A stretch of DNA of 64,000 nt from positions 4,268,501 through 4,332,500 of the forward strand of contig NC_020911.1 of assembly GCF_000155675.2 (NCBI RefSeq), given 5' to 3'. How positions within the stretch are numbered: position 1 is the first letter of the stretch; each line of letters begins with the position of its first letter. This stretch comes from Octadecabacter antarcticus 307 (GTDB lineage: Bacteria > Pseudomonadota > Alphaproteobacteria > Rhodobacterales > Rhodobacteraceae). Positions 16,570-25,505 of the stretch are shown one piece after another. Under the pieces are notes generated by a model that did not search any database, was not told the origin of the DNA, and saw nothing but the letters and a program-made list of their open reading frames with translations. The translations under genes and the position numbers were made by a program.

Positions 16570-19461
16570 TTAGCCATACGCCCTTTGGTCATCCAAGAGA
16601 TGCTTGTCATTATTTTGATGACGCAGGGCCAGTTTTCGGGCCCGCTTGCCTTGAATGATCGGACGGCAAGACGTGGCAACAAAGGTCGGTGAAGCCGTTT
16701 CTGGGAACAAGGCATGGATTTCTTCCCGACCCGCAGCGCTAAGGCTTTTTTGCGCCTCTTTGCCGAGGTAAAGGCTCTCGGAGGGGACCCCATCAGCATA
16801 GACAATTTCGTGCTGATCAAAGAGGATGTGGAAATAAGTTACGTCTTCGACATCAACGGCGATATCGACCCCGTCAATCGCCAAAAGCTGTTTGGCCGAG
16901 ATCAAGACTTCTGTGTTGCCGAACATCCGCTGAGCCACTTTAGAGGTGATCAAGACACGGTGTTGCGGTGATACGACCAAGTCGCCAACACCACATCCAG
17001 CGCTGATGACATCCTTACGAATGCGGATTGGCCGCAAATTTTCGTTTTCGGAAAGTTCGCTGGCGTCAACATCGCGGCGACCAGTCCAGCGCAAAGGTTG
17101 CAATCCGCGATCGCGGGTTTGAACAAGGTCACCAACTTTTAGGTGTTCTACTGGAATTTCGCCGCCCGCAGTCGCGATCAGGGTACCCAATACAAAGCAG
17201 ACGACTGTTGCGGAGTCGGTACCTGTTCCAGAGGTGCCTACTATACTGGTGACCGCTGCAGAGACAGTAATAGTTTCATCCACGGCTGGGGGTTCAAAAT
17301 CGACAAGGATTTTACCAGCAATAATATCATCGACGGTCAGAGTCACATCGGTGGTGGTTCCGTCGGGATTGGTGATCGTGAGCGTATCGCCTGCAAAGGC
17401 CCCCCCTGGCAATGCAATCTGAACATTGACCCGACCAATCAATTCAGCTTCATTTATGTCGCCGTCATTGTTCGCATCTTCCGTGATAGTTACGGTCGGT
17501 GCTTCACCCGTGAGACAATGAGGGGTCATCTCGTCCATGGCTGTAACTTCAATGAACAGAGACGCGGTCACATTCGCACTGTCTGTGTAGCTTATGACCG
17601 GAGCCGGCCCGTTATAATTCGGAGCTGGCGCAAAGGTGTAGCTGCCGTCAACATTGATCGTCAGTTCGCCCTCAGTGCGGACTACTGTCTGACCAGCGCT
17701 ATAGGTATTGTTGCCCACTTGAAACGTGGACACTGTCACGCCGAGGTCGCCCACTAAGGTTGTATCCTCAGGCGTCGTGATCATGTCGGCGTTGAACACA
17801 ATACTCTCGATACCAGTGAAACTTATCGAACCGCCACCGGCATTTAAGGTGAACGTGCCGTTTTCATTATTGCCTACATCATATTCAAGGGTGCCGTCAC
17901 CAAGGCCATTTAGAACCAGAACGTCATTGTCACCGCCACCAGCATCTTCGCCACCCGCAATAACATCGCCAACGGTGCCATAGATAACGTCAGACCCGCC
18001 GCCAGCAGTCAGAGTGTCGGCCCCATGCCCGCCGTCCAAAACGTCAGCACCAGCACCGGTTGTGATGATGTCGCCACCGCCGCTGCCGGTGATGTGGAAT
18101 TCCTCAATACCCGTGTAGGACGTTCCGCCCACTAGGCCAGAATAAGTTCCCGCGACATTTACAGCCGTGGTAGTGACCCCCCCTGATGAAGCGGAAAAGT
18201 CCATGATGATTCGGTCATGTCCGGCAGCGCCAGTTAAAGTGCCTCCACCACCAAGATCCTTAATAATATCGTTACCTGCACCCGTGGTGATGATGTCAGC
18301 AGCGTTACCAGTTTCAACGACGTCGTTGCCAATGCCGGTGGTAACAGTATTGATTCCGCCGGTCCCCGCTTCGATAACGTTATCGCCGCCCATCGCGGTA
18401 ATCGTGTCTATGCCGTTGTCGGCTGTGATGAAACTATCGCCCGTACCGGTCGTGATCGTATTGTCCCCGCCGCCAGCGGCAATGTAGCTGTCCCCGTTAC
18501 CAAGAGTGATTGTATCGATGCCTTCGCCGCCAAGAATGCTATTGGTGCCCGTTCCCGTCGCGCTGGACGTGATCGTGTTGGCCCCAGCAGTGCCCCACCC
18601 AGCATCAATGCAGTTGTTACCTCCACCAACCGTGATCGTATCGATACCGCTGCCACCAATAATAACATTGTTGCCATTGAAGGTTCCGCCGATCGAGAGC
18701 GTGTTAGCGCCGTCTCCAACCTCGATCCGGTTGTTGCCGCCACCCAGGGTCACTGTATCGATGCCGTCGCTGCCAAGAATGGTATTGTTGCCCGATCCGC
18801 CCGTGAGCGTGTTTGCCCCATTCGTGCCGTAACCAAGATTGATGGAGTTGTCGCCGTTACCAAAGGTGAGCGTATCAATGCCGGAGCCTCCAACAAAGAC
18901 ATTATCACCGCTTCCGACCGTGACCGTGCTGGCACCTTCTCCGGTGTCAAAATAATTATCACCGTCAGCGGTGGTAAGCGTAATAGTGTCGGTGCCGCCA
19001 CCAGTTAACACCAAGAAATGCTCAATCGAATTTGGAGCGATTGTAACCGTGCCTGGCGAGCCGGCAAAGGAGATTGAGGTTGTGGTTGCGGAGACGGTAA
19101 CTGCTGACCCACTGTAGTCCAACACCAACCAGTCATCGCCAGCACCACCGTCAACAACATCGGCGCCACCCGTCACAGTGATTATATTATCGCCGCTATT
19201 GCCGGTAATTATGTCGTCTGTACCTGAGTCCGTAACGTTGATCGGAGCCTCACCATCAAGAGTCAAACCAGTAACGCCAGCTCCAATGGTCAGATCTATG
19301 CCGGTCGCAGAAGCTGGCCCAGTGATAGTGATGTTATCTAAAGTGACTATTACAACTTCGGGGCCGTAGCCAGCCGCCAGACTAATAGTGTCGCCAGTGC
19401 TTGCAGCAGCCATGGCGTCTGCCACGGTCGCATATGGACTAGGTACAGAAAGAATTGACAT
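16570..19461 (-). CDS. Large repeat protein with C-terminal Hint domain
   Basis: About 963 residues, probably secreted. The N-terminal ~100 residues are followed by ~400 residues of Gly/Asp/Asn/Thr-rich repeats of the type 'GGSGIDTITVGGGNN', related to RTX calcium-binding repeats ('GGAGDDWLVLDYSG' and 'GGHGADTLTAGGGSDVIYG' are near-canonical). Next come beta-rich segments with 'TINVDGSYTFAPAPNYNG' (cadherin/VCBS-like) and 'ITEDANNDGDINEAELIG'. From ~755 a Hedgehog/intein (Hint) domain begins 'CFVLGTLIATAGGEIPVEHL', with the nucleophile-like Cys and later 'GDLVVSPQHRVLI' and 'YFHILFDQHEIVYADGVPSE'. Hint domains self-cleave in known relatives. The start at 19461 has GGAGAACAAA upstream. Repeats of this type usually leave through a type I system; none is encoded nearby. 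Confidence 0.85.
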   Translation of the reverse strand: MSILSVPSPYATVADAMAAASTGDTISLAAGYGPEVVIVTLDNITITGPASATGIDLTIGAGVTGLTLDGEAPINVTDSGTDDIITGNSGDNIITVTGGADVVDGGAGDDWLVLDYSGSAVTVSATTTSISFAGSPGTVTIAPNSIEHFLVLTGGGTDTITLTTADGDNYFDTGEGASTVTVGSGDNVFVGGSGIDTLTFGNGDNSINLGYGTNGANTLTGGSGNNTILGSDGIDTVTLGGGNNRIEVGDGANTLSIGGTFNGNNVIIGGSGIDTITVGGGNNCIDAGWGTAGANTITSSATGTGTNSILGGEGIDTITLGNGDSYIAAGGGDNTITTGTGDSFITADNGIDTITAMGGDNVIEAGTGGINTVTTGIGNDVVETGNAADIITTGAGNDIIKDLGGGGTLTGAAGHDRIIMDFSASSGGVTTTAVNVAGTYSGLVGGTSYTGIEEFHITGSGGGDIITTGAGADVLDGGHGADTLTAGGGSDVIYGTVGDVIAGGEDAGGGDNDVLVLNGLGDGTLEYDVGNNENGTFTLNAGGGSISFTGIESIVFNADMITTPEDTTLVGDLGVTVSTFQVGNNTYSAGQTVVRTEGELTINVDGSYTFAPAPNYNGPAPVISYTDSANVTASLFIEVTAMDEMTPHCLTGEAPTVTITEDANNDGDINEAELIGRVNVQIALPGGAFAGDTLTITNPDGTTTDVTLTVDDIIAGKILVDFEPPAVDETITVSAAVTSIVGTSGTGTDSATVVCFVLGTLIATAGGEIPVEHLKVGDLVQTRDRGLQPLRWTGRRDVDASELSENENLRPIRIRKDVISAGCGVGDLVVSPQHRVLITSKVAQRMFGNTEVLISAKQLLAIDGVDIAVDVEDVTYFHILFDQHEIVYADGVPSESLYLGKEAQKSLSAAGREEIHALFPETASPTFVATSCRPIIQGKRARKLALRHQNNDKHLLDDQRAYG

Positions 19462-19927
19462 TTTGTTCTCCATTGGGACATCCAGCAAGAAACTGAATAA
19501 TTTAACTAACGGGATCACTAAATTTAGAAAAGCCTAGAAACGTTGATAGAACAGCTGCCGAAAAGAAGGCTTTACGGACGAGATCATGCCCTCAAGAAAG
19601 CTTCGCCGAAAACTGCTCAGTTAGAAAATTTTTATAGCGAGGTAAAAATTTTGTCAACAATTCGCGATAAAAGGGTTAAAAAATCCGGCAACTTCAAGTA
19701 TTTGGAAACAGTATGATCCAGATGATCTGATTGGTGTGTCGGCGACGCGTAATCCGCTGCTTTTTTGCTGTAACTTGTTTGAGGGAACAGAATTATTAGT
19801 GGCGAATTATACCCGATCTTCCCGAATCAGAAACAAATATTGAAAATGGCTTACTTTGGCGCTGTCGGACTAGGCTTACTTCTATTCAGGACCTTTCTTT
19901 TGACTATACCAGTCTTAACTCTAAATT
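19462..19927. other. Upstream region of the Hint-domain gene
   Basis: About 465 bp, AT-rich, without a gene. It should contain the promoter of the repeat/Hint gene. The right edge meets the end of an IS3 relic at ~19928. I see no other structure. Confidence 0.5.
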
Positions 19928-20530
19928 GAGTGGTCCTGCTTTTTAGGATAGGTTTAAGGCGTTTTTTGGACGGGTTTATGGCTGGGTTAAGATGCATCTG
20001 GTTTTTATTCATGCCGTTTTTCGTGTTTACACCTTACCAACGTATACGACGTCCGGCGTTCGCTTATCAAGGGCGGCGTGAGGGCGCTCTGAGTTGTGAA
20101 ACTCAATCCAGTTATCTATGATACATTTTGACTGGAAGCACTCGCTGATTTCAAGTAGATAACTGTCCTCCTGTTTCAGGGTACCCCAGAGGCGTTCGAT
20201 GAAGAGGTTCATCCAAATAGCGGCCGCGACCGCCCATTGAAACTTTGATGTCCGCTTTGGTCAAAGTCGTGACCGCCCCCCGCCGGCGTATTGACTGCTC
20301 TGATCCGTATTCATGAGCTATGGCTTTCCATATTTGGCAATAGCTTCCTCCAACGCCTCAACACAGAAGCTGGCATCTGGCGCATTTGAGAGCCGCTAGG
20401 ACAGCGCCTTGCGGTTCGCCCAATCAATGATCGCCACCAAGTATAGAAAACCGTTTTTGACGGGATGTAGGAGATGTGAAGTGGTCCGGCAAAACTGGAC
20501 AGCGTGCTAAGATGTATCCAACACGAACGA

Positions 20531-20851
20531 ATGGATACGAGGATGACAAAGCGACGGAACTTTTCAGACAACTTTAAAGCTACTGTGGCGCTTGAGGCGC
20601 TGCGCGGTGACAAGACGGTTCAGGAGATTGCGGCCAAGCGGCAGCTCCACCCAACGCAGGTGAGCACATGGAAACGACAGGCGATCGAAGGCATGGCCGG
20701 GGTTTTTACCGACAAGGTCAAAAAGGCTCAGAACAAGGCCGGTGAGATTAAAGAGCTGCACGCCAAGATTGGTCAGTTAGCGGTGGAGAACGATTTTTTG
20801 TCACAAGGGCTGAAGACAGGTTATTTCGCTAAAGCGAATTCACCGGGGTGA
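20531..20851 (+). CDS. IS3 transposase orfA
   Basis: About 106 residues: an N-terminal helix-turn-helix ('FKATVALEALRGDKTVQEIA', 'KRQLHPTQVSTWKRQAI') and a C-terminal coiled coil ('AGEIKELHAKIGQLAVENDF'). It binds the element ends and is normally joined to orfB by ribosomal frameshifting. The frame overlaps orfB by four bases. The start is ATG 20531 or ATG 20543; neither has a strong ribosome site. Confidence 0.88.
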   Translation: MDTRMTKRRNFSDNFKATVALEALRGDKTVQEIAAKRQLHPTQVSTWKRQAIEGMAGVFTDKVKKAQNKAGEIKELHAKIGQLAVENDFLSQGLKTGYFAKANSPG

Positions 20852-21114
20852 GCCCATCAAAACGCCGCGAGATGGTCCGCAAAGAGAACACAAAACTGAG
20901 CCTGACGCGCCAGTGTAAGCTGCTCAAGATCAGCCGTTCGTCGATCTATTACACACCAGTTGGGGTGAATGCTGAGACGCTTAAGCTGATGCATGAGATT
21001 GATCGGATATTTACGAAATATCCATTCTTTGGCAGCCGACAGATAGCAGCCTATTTGCCCCAGTCAGGGTTCTCTGCGGGTCGGCATCGTGTTCGTCGCC
21101 TGATGAACATCATG

Positions 21115-21151
21115 CCTTGCCCGGCAGGCGATGCAAAGCATCGCTGAGAGG
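21115..21151 (+). repeat. Palindromic insert element, copy B
   Basis: A 37-bp insertion in IS3 orfB: CCT, TGCCCGGCAG, stem GCGATGC, loop AAA, stem GCATCGC, TGAGAGG. Removing it restores ATG-GGG-TTG-(C/T)AG-GCC, 'MGLQAIYK' in the sister relic at 23.28 kb, which has no insert. At 37 bp it shifts the frame. Confidence 0.9.
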
Positions 21152-21445
21152 GGGTTGTAGGCCATCTACAAGGGGCCGAACACCAGCAAGAAGCACCCAC
21201 AGCACCGCATTTATCCATACCTGCTGAGAAAGTTGGCAATCACCCGACCCAATCAGGTCTGGTGCAGCGACATCACCTACATACCCGTCAAGAATGGTTT
21301 TTTGTATCTGGTGGCGATCATGGACTGGGCAACGCGAAAAGTGCTGACTTGGCGGCTCTCAAATACGCTGGATGCTAGCTTCTGTGTTGAGGCGCTGGAG
21401 GAGGCTATCGCCCGATACGGCAAGCCAGAGATCATGAACACGGAT

Positions 21446-21734
21446 AGTCATATAATGGTCACCAGTTCTCGGGTGGTTTGACTCAAACACTGATCGACCG
21501 TTTGTTGGGTTGGTGCCGCTAGGCGTCTCGGTGTGGTCTGACCCACATTCTGATCGACCTGACATGTGTCTTTCCCTGGACCTGTCGACCATCCGGGAAC
21601 GCCTTGCGGTGAGGCTTTGTCTCGAAGATGCCGCGTGACCCAAGAAGGGCCTGACCACTTGATCTCATGACTGTCCTGTCCGTGCATTCTTTCCGATGAA
21701 GTTAGTTCAATCGAAAGCTGGAAAGGATGACAGC
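21446..21734 (+). ncRNA. Candidate bridge-RNA region of IS110 element
   Basis: 289 bp of noncoding 5' end upstream of an intact IS110-group transposase. In characterised IS110-group elements this end is transcribed into a structured guide RNA with a donor-binding and a target-binding loop. Several short inverted matches are present (e.g. GGTCTGACC near 21533-21541), but I cannot fold it here or define the loops. No convincing match of eight or more bases to the target was found by eye. Confidence 0.4.
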
Positions 21735-22811
21735 ATGGCCAAACTCTCAAAGACTTCACCCGTCGTCGGTGGCGTCGATACTCACAAAGATCTGCACGTC
21801 GCTGCTGTTGTTGATCAAAACGATCAGGTGCTTGGTACGCAAAGCTTTGCCACCACGCGGCAGGGATACAAGCTGATGCTGGCTTGGATGCTATCCTTCG
21901 GAAACCTACAACGTATCGGGGTTGAATGCACTGGCAGCTATGGCGCAGGACTTTTGCGATATATGCAGGCTGCTGGTGTGGACGTCCTAGAGGTAAGCGC
22001 ACCTGACAAGCTGGACCGAAGACGGCGCGGCAAGAACGATGACTTCGATGCGGAAAGTGCGGCTCACGCAGCCTACGAAAAACGGCGCACAGTAACCCCG
22101 CGCAGTCGAGATGGGATGGTGGAATCCCTGCGTGTGCTGAAGGTTTGTCGCAAAACCGCCGTCCAAGCGCGGCGGATTGCACTGCAAATTATCCAGACGA
22201 CAATCGTTTGCGCGCCTGACCGATTGCGCGACACCCTGCGCAAGATGACCCGCATGCAACTGATCAGGACTTTAGCAGCCTGGCGTCCTGACCTGACTGC
22301 GTTTCGAGATATTGAAGAAGCTTATCGGATAGCTCTCAAATCACTGGCCCGCCGGTATCTTGAACTGCATGATGAAGTCGCCGAGCTGGACATTATGATC
22401 CAAGCAATTGTCACAGATTTGGCCCCAGAGCTGATCGCACGCAACTCAATCGGGTTGAACAGCGCAGCCCAATTGTTGCTGACCGCAGGCGACAATCCTC
22501 AACGCCTCCGATCCGAAGCCAGCTTTGCTGCATTGTGTGGTGTCAGCCCAGTTCCTGCCTCATCGGGCAAAACCACACGACACCGCTTGAACCGAGGTGG
22601 CGACCGTGCCGCGAACAGTGCGTTACACATCATTGCAATCGGACGGTTGCGGTTGGATACGAAGACCCAAGAATACGTCGCACGTAGAGTAGCCCCAGGC
22701 CATTCAAAGCTAGAAGCGATCCGCTGCCTCAAACGATACATTGCGCGCGAAGTCTTCAACATCATCGCGCGTCGCCACAAACAAATAAATCAGGCTCAGA
22801 TCGCGGCTTGA
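21735..22811 (+). CDS. IS110-family transposase, intact
   Basis: 358 residues with an unbroken frame. The RuvC-like DEDD domain shows D in 'GGVDTHKDLHVAAVVD', E in 'GVECTGSYGAGLLRYMQAAG' and D/D in 'RRGKNDDFDAESAAHAAYE'. The C-terminal Tnp_20 domain has 'NSIGLNSAAQLLLTAGDNP', 'FAALCGVSPVPASSGKTTRH' (candidate catalytic Ser) and 'RLNRGGDRAANSALHIIAIG'. ATG 21735 has GGAAAGGATGACAGC upstream. It differs clearly from the two other IS110 transposases in this window. The intact gene and short 3' end suggest a recently active element. Confidence 0.92.
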   Translation: MAKLSKTSPVVGGVDTHKDLHVAAVVDQNDQVLGTQSFATTRQGYKLMLAWMLSFGNLQRIGVECTGSYGAGLLRYMQAAGVDVLEVSAPDKLDRRRRGKNDDFDAESAAHAAYEKRRTVTPRSRDGMVESLRVLKVCRKTAVQARRIALQIIQTTIVCAPDRLRDTLRKMTRMQLIRTLAAWRPDLTAFRDIEEAYRIALKSLARRYLELHDEVAELDIMIQAIVTDLAPELIARNSIGLNSAAQLLLTAGDNPQRLRSEASFAALCGVSPVPASSGKTTRHRLNRGGDRAANSALHIIAIGRLRLDTKTQEYVARRVAPGHSKLEAIRCLKRYIAREVFNIIARRHKQINQAQIAA

Positions 22812-23616
22812 CACTTAGAAGGGCGTCCAGGGCAGCCAATACACTGGCGCAGGCTGGATCACAACTTTGACCGAAGCCAACATCAAAATATCAATGGACG
22901 GACGCGGCCGCTATCTCGACAATATCTTCATCGAACGCCAGTGGCGATCCCTCAAGCAGGAGGCCGTTTACTTGCATGAAATCACCGGCGGGTTCCACGC
23001 AAAACGGATCATCGATACATGGATTGGGTTCTACAACTCAGAACGCCCTCACACGGCCCTTGATAAGCGAACACCGGACATCGCATACTTTGGCCACGCG
23101 GAGATACGAAAATCGGCATGAACATAAATTAGATGCATCTTAGCCAAGCCACATACCTGTCCTGAAAAGCAGGACCACTTCAATGCTGCTGCACCAAACC
23201 TGATTGGGCAGCGTGATTGCAAGCTTTCTAAGTAGGTATGCGTAAATACGATGCTGATGGTGTTTGAGCTCTTATAGATGGCCTGCAATCCCATGAGGTT
23301 CATCAGGCGGCGGACACGATGCCGCCCTGTGGAGAACCCCTGTTGGGGAAGGTAGGCTGCAATCTAGCGGCTTCCGAAGAACGGGTATTTCGTGAACACC
23401 CTGCCAGTCTCATGCATAAGTTTAATTGGAGCAGTTCGGCGCCACCCTTATGGGGTGACGCCGAAGTTGGCACAAGGATCGACAAGTTCGAACGACTGCC
23501 CCGGCGCGTCGCTTGTCAAAAAACAGCGATGCACCAAACAGCATATCCAAGTGCCGGGATTGTTGGCAGGATCGACAATTCGAATCCATAAGACCAGTAG
23601 AAAGGATGCCGAAGGT

Positions 23617-24312
23617 ATGCGCCCCAGAGAGGCCGAATATGACCGCTACATTGCGATGGTTCAGTTTGGCGTAAAGGTCGTCGGGTGGGATCAGACGCGG
23701 ATCGTGGCTGACGGCCCGTTCCTGATGGCCGATCCTGGGATCACATTCGTACTGTTGCGCGCACATGAAGACTTGGCGGTATTGGGCAGGGCCTTGGGCG
23801 AAGACGTCACCGAAATTGAAAGCTGGGCCGCGGCGTTGCGCAATGCGCTGCCTCTGATCTGGAACCCGGAACTCGGCGCCTATGATGCGAAAGATTTGCG
23901 AACAAGACTGTTTGCAGGCGTGCTCGGCTCTGGTGCGTTTCTGGCATATTTGGCAGGTGCCTCAAATCCGGAACTGGATGCCCAGCTGATACGCGTCTGG
24001 GATGCCGTACGCTATGGCATTGCATCAGCAGACCCAGAGGCGGCCATTTTCGATCCACGCCGCTATTGGCGCGGGCCAACATGGCCAGTGATCGACGCAC
24101 TTATGGCGATTGGGTTGCGCGACTCTGGACGCCACGACCTTGAAGCGAGGCTGCGCGCTGAGACAGCAGAACTTATCGAGAAACACGGGTTCTTTGAATA
24201 CTTTGATCCAACCGACGCGACGCCGTGCGGTGGCGACAATTTCACTTGGACAGCCGCAATCTGGCTAACATGGGCCGGGCGCGATTTGGACCAAGCCAAA
24301 GGGGCCGCCTGA
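23617..24312 (+). pseudogene. MGH1/GH63-like glycoside hydrolase, C-terminal fragment
   Basis: About 231 residues of an (alpha/alpha)6-barrel sugar hydrolase: 'REAEYDRYIAMVQFGVKVVG', 'FLMADPGITFVLLRAHEDLA', 'RRYWRGPTWPVIDALMAIGL' and 'GFFEYFDPTDATPCGGDNFT', the pattern seen in mannosylglycerate-hydrolase-like and GH63/GH37-related proteins. Similarity starts shortly before ATG 23617, right after IS3 relic sequence, so the N-terminal part was lost. The stop overlaps the start of a MalK-type ATPase gene, meaning both belonged to a sugar import and breakdown operon whose upstream genes are gone. Specificity cannot be given. Confidence 0.7.
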
Positions 24313-25328
24313 TGTCATCAATCGAGTTGAAAGCTGTTGAGAAATGGTTCGGTGACGTTCAGGTCATCAAAGGGGTTGATCTCGCAATTGAGGAGGGCGA
24401 ATTTGTTATCTTTGTCGGACCATCCGGCTGCGGAAAATCGACACTGTTGCGCATGATCGCCGGACTAGAGGAAACGACGCGCGGGCAAATCCTGATCGGT
24501 GAACGCGACGCGACTGCTGAGCCGCCAAGCAAGCGTGGGCTGGCGATGGTTTTTCAATCCTACGCGCTTTACCCGCATATGTCGGTTCGCGAAAACGTAG
24601 GCTTCCCGCTTAAATCTGCGGGACTTCCCAAGGCAGAGATAGATGCAAAAGTCGACGAAGCCGCACGCGTTCTTAAACTTGATGGTTATATGGATCGACG
24701 CCCCAAAGACCTGTCTGGCGGACAGCGCCAGCGGGTGGCCATTGGCCGCTCAATTGTGCGCGACCCCACCGCGTTCTTGTTCGACGAACCACTGTCCAAT
24801 CTTGACGCAGCACTGCGGGTAGAAATGCGCTATAAAATTGCGAAACTACACCAAACGCTGAAATCTACGATGATCTACGTTACCCACGACCAAGTAGAAG
24901 CAATGACTCTGGCCGACCGGATCGTGGTGCTGGAGTTCGGAAAAATCGCTCAAGTGGGTAGCCCGCGAGAGCTTTACGAAAAACCCGCCAATCTGTTTGT
25001 TGCACAGTTTATCGGTTCGCCAAGGATGAACGTTATGCCGGCCAAAGCTGTCCCAAAGGTGCAACTGCCCACCAAGGCTGTTTCGCTTGGAATTAGGCCA
25101 GAGCATATTTCGGTTGTCGACGAGGGCGATGGACATCTTCAAGGAACGGTCGACGTATTGGAATATCTAGGTGCCGATACGTTTGTTATCATGGCGTGCG
25201 GCGAGGCAGGACAAGTCACCGTCCGGATCAAAGCCGATACGACGTTGAAACCCGGGACCAAGGTGGGACTATTGTTCCCATCAGAGAGCTTTCATTGCTT
25301 TGACGACATTGGGCTTGCCATCGACTAA
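24312..25328 (+). CDS. Sugar ABC transporter ATP-binding protein, MalK/UgpC type
   Basis: A 338-residue ATPase of the CUT1 sugar importer family. Walker A 'GPSGCGKSTLLRMIAG', Q-loop 'MVFQSYALYPHMSVRENVGF', signature 'LSGGQRQRVAIGRS', Walker B 'AFLFDEPLSNLDA', H-loop 'YVTHDQVEAM'. The C-terminal ~110 residues form the OB-fold regulatory domain, including 'SLGIRPEHISVVD'. Its start overlaps the stop of the truncated hydrolase (TGATG). No permease or binding-protein genes accompany it, so it is an orphan unless it serves another transporter, such as the one encoded at 27.1-32.8 kb. Confidence 0.92.
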   Translation: MSSIELKAVEKWFGDVQVIKGVDLAIEEGEFVIFVGPSGCGKSTLLRMIAGLEETTRGQILIGERDATAEPPSKRGLAMVFQSYALYPHMSVRENVGFPLKSAGLPKAEIDAKVDEAARVLKLDGYMDRRPKDLSGGQRQRVAIGRSIVRDPTAFLFDEPLSNLDAALRVEMRYKIAKLHQTLKSTMIYVTHDQVEAMTLADRIVVLEFGKIAQVGSPRELYEKPANLFVAQFIGSPRMNVMPAKAVPKVQLPTKAVSLGIRPEHISVVDEGDGHLQGTVDVLEYLGADTFVIMACGEAGQVTVRIKADTTLKPGTKVGLLFPSESFHCFDDIGLAID

Positions 25329-25505
25329 GTCCGGCGGCAGTTGCAGCCAAGATGTAAAACTATGCGTATGTGGGCGGCGATCCGGCGCGCCCTTCAACGA
25401 GAAAAATTCACTGACGTTCGACAATCTCGGCAGCGTGACTGCACTTTGCGGTGATCTGTCGCGCGCTGAGCCAAAACGGTCCTAAGCAACGCTCGCAAGT
25501 TTTGG

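Larger units (their letters stand above)
21446..22827 (+). mobile_element. IS110-family element inserted in IS3 orfB
   Basis: The limits follow from rejoining orfB: 'aacacggat' ends at 21445 and 'cagggcagcc' resumes at 22828 (native ACG-GAT-CAG-GGC). The element is ~1.38 kb with ~289 bp before the transposase and only ~16 bp after it, the layout of IS110-group elements whose bridge RNA lies in the 5' end. It has no inverted repeats and no target duplication, as is normal for the family. Confidence 0.85.
20848..23121 (+). pseudogene. IS3 transposase orfB, interrupted twice
   Basis: DDE transposase in three pieces. Piece 1 (20848-21114) runs to 'RHRVRRLMNIM', where a 37-bp palindromic insert (21115-21151) breaks the frame. 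Piece 2 (21152-21445) reads G-L-stop-AIYKGPNTSKKH with TAG for the expected CAG at 21158, then 'RPNQVWCSDITYIPVKNGFL' (first Asp) up to 'PEIMNTD' (second Asp). Piece 3 (22828-23121) resumes as 'QGSQYTGAGWITTLTEANI' and has 'RYLDNIFIERQWRSLKQEAV' (Glu) to the end. The IS110 element sits between pieces 2 and 3. The gene has three independent lesions and is inactive. Confidence 0.88.
20477..23182 (+). mobile_element. IS3-family element, split by an IS110 element
   Basis: Inverted repeats TGAAGTGGTCCGGC at 20477 and, reversed from 23182, TGAAGTGGTCCTGC. A 3-bp target duplication ATG flanks it (20474-20476 and 23183-23185), as expected for IS3. It entered an older relic of the same type in the opposite orientation, and has itself been cut at 21446-22827 by an IS110-family element. 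Confidence 0.88.
19928..23540 (-). mobile_element. IS3-family relic (old copy), split by a related IS3
   Basis: Two minus-strand pieces of one decayed IS3 element. The right piece (23183 to ~23540) carries the orfB beginning, readable as 'FTKYPFFGSR', 'GRHRVRRLMNLMGLQAIYKS' and 'PNQVWCS'. The left piece (19928-20476) continues with 'ISYIPSK', 'EALEEAIAKYGKP' and 'NWIEFHNSERPHAALDKRTP' and ends at the inverted repeat TGAGTGGTCCTGCTTTTTAG. Joining them across 20477-23182, with one copy of the ATG target repeat, restores 'NQVWCSSISYIP'. Many stops and frame changes show that it is old. Confidence 0.8.

Noticed and set aside
17143..18832. Several plus-strand open frames of 85-204 codons
   Set aside because: They are antisense to the repeat region of the Hint-domain protein; low-complexity Ser/Val/Pro products without starts or motifs.
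17900..19250. Many regularly spaced similar short sequences, at first sight like a repeat array or CRISPR
   Set aside because: They are codons for the Gly/Asp/Asn/Thr repeat units of the large surface protein on the minus strand; spacing is variable and there are no unique spacers.
21446..21734. Short matches (5-6 bases, e.g. TCCGTG and CCCTG) between the IS110 5' end and its target as guide-RNA pairing
   Set aside because: Too short to distinguish from chance, and not placed in a predicted loop.
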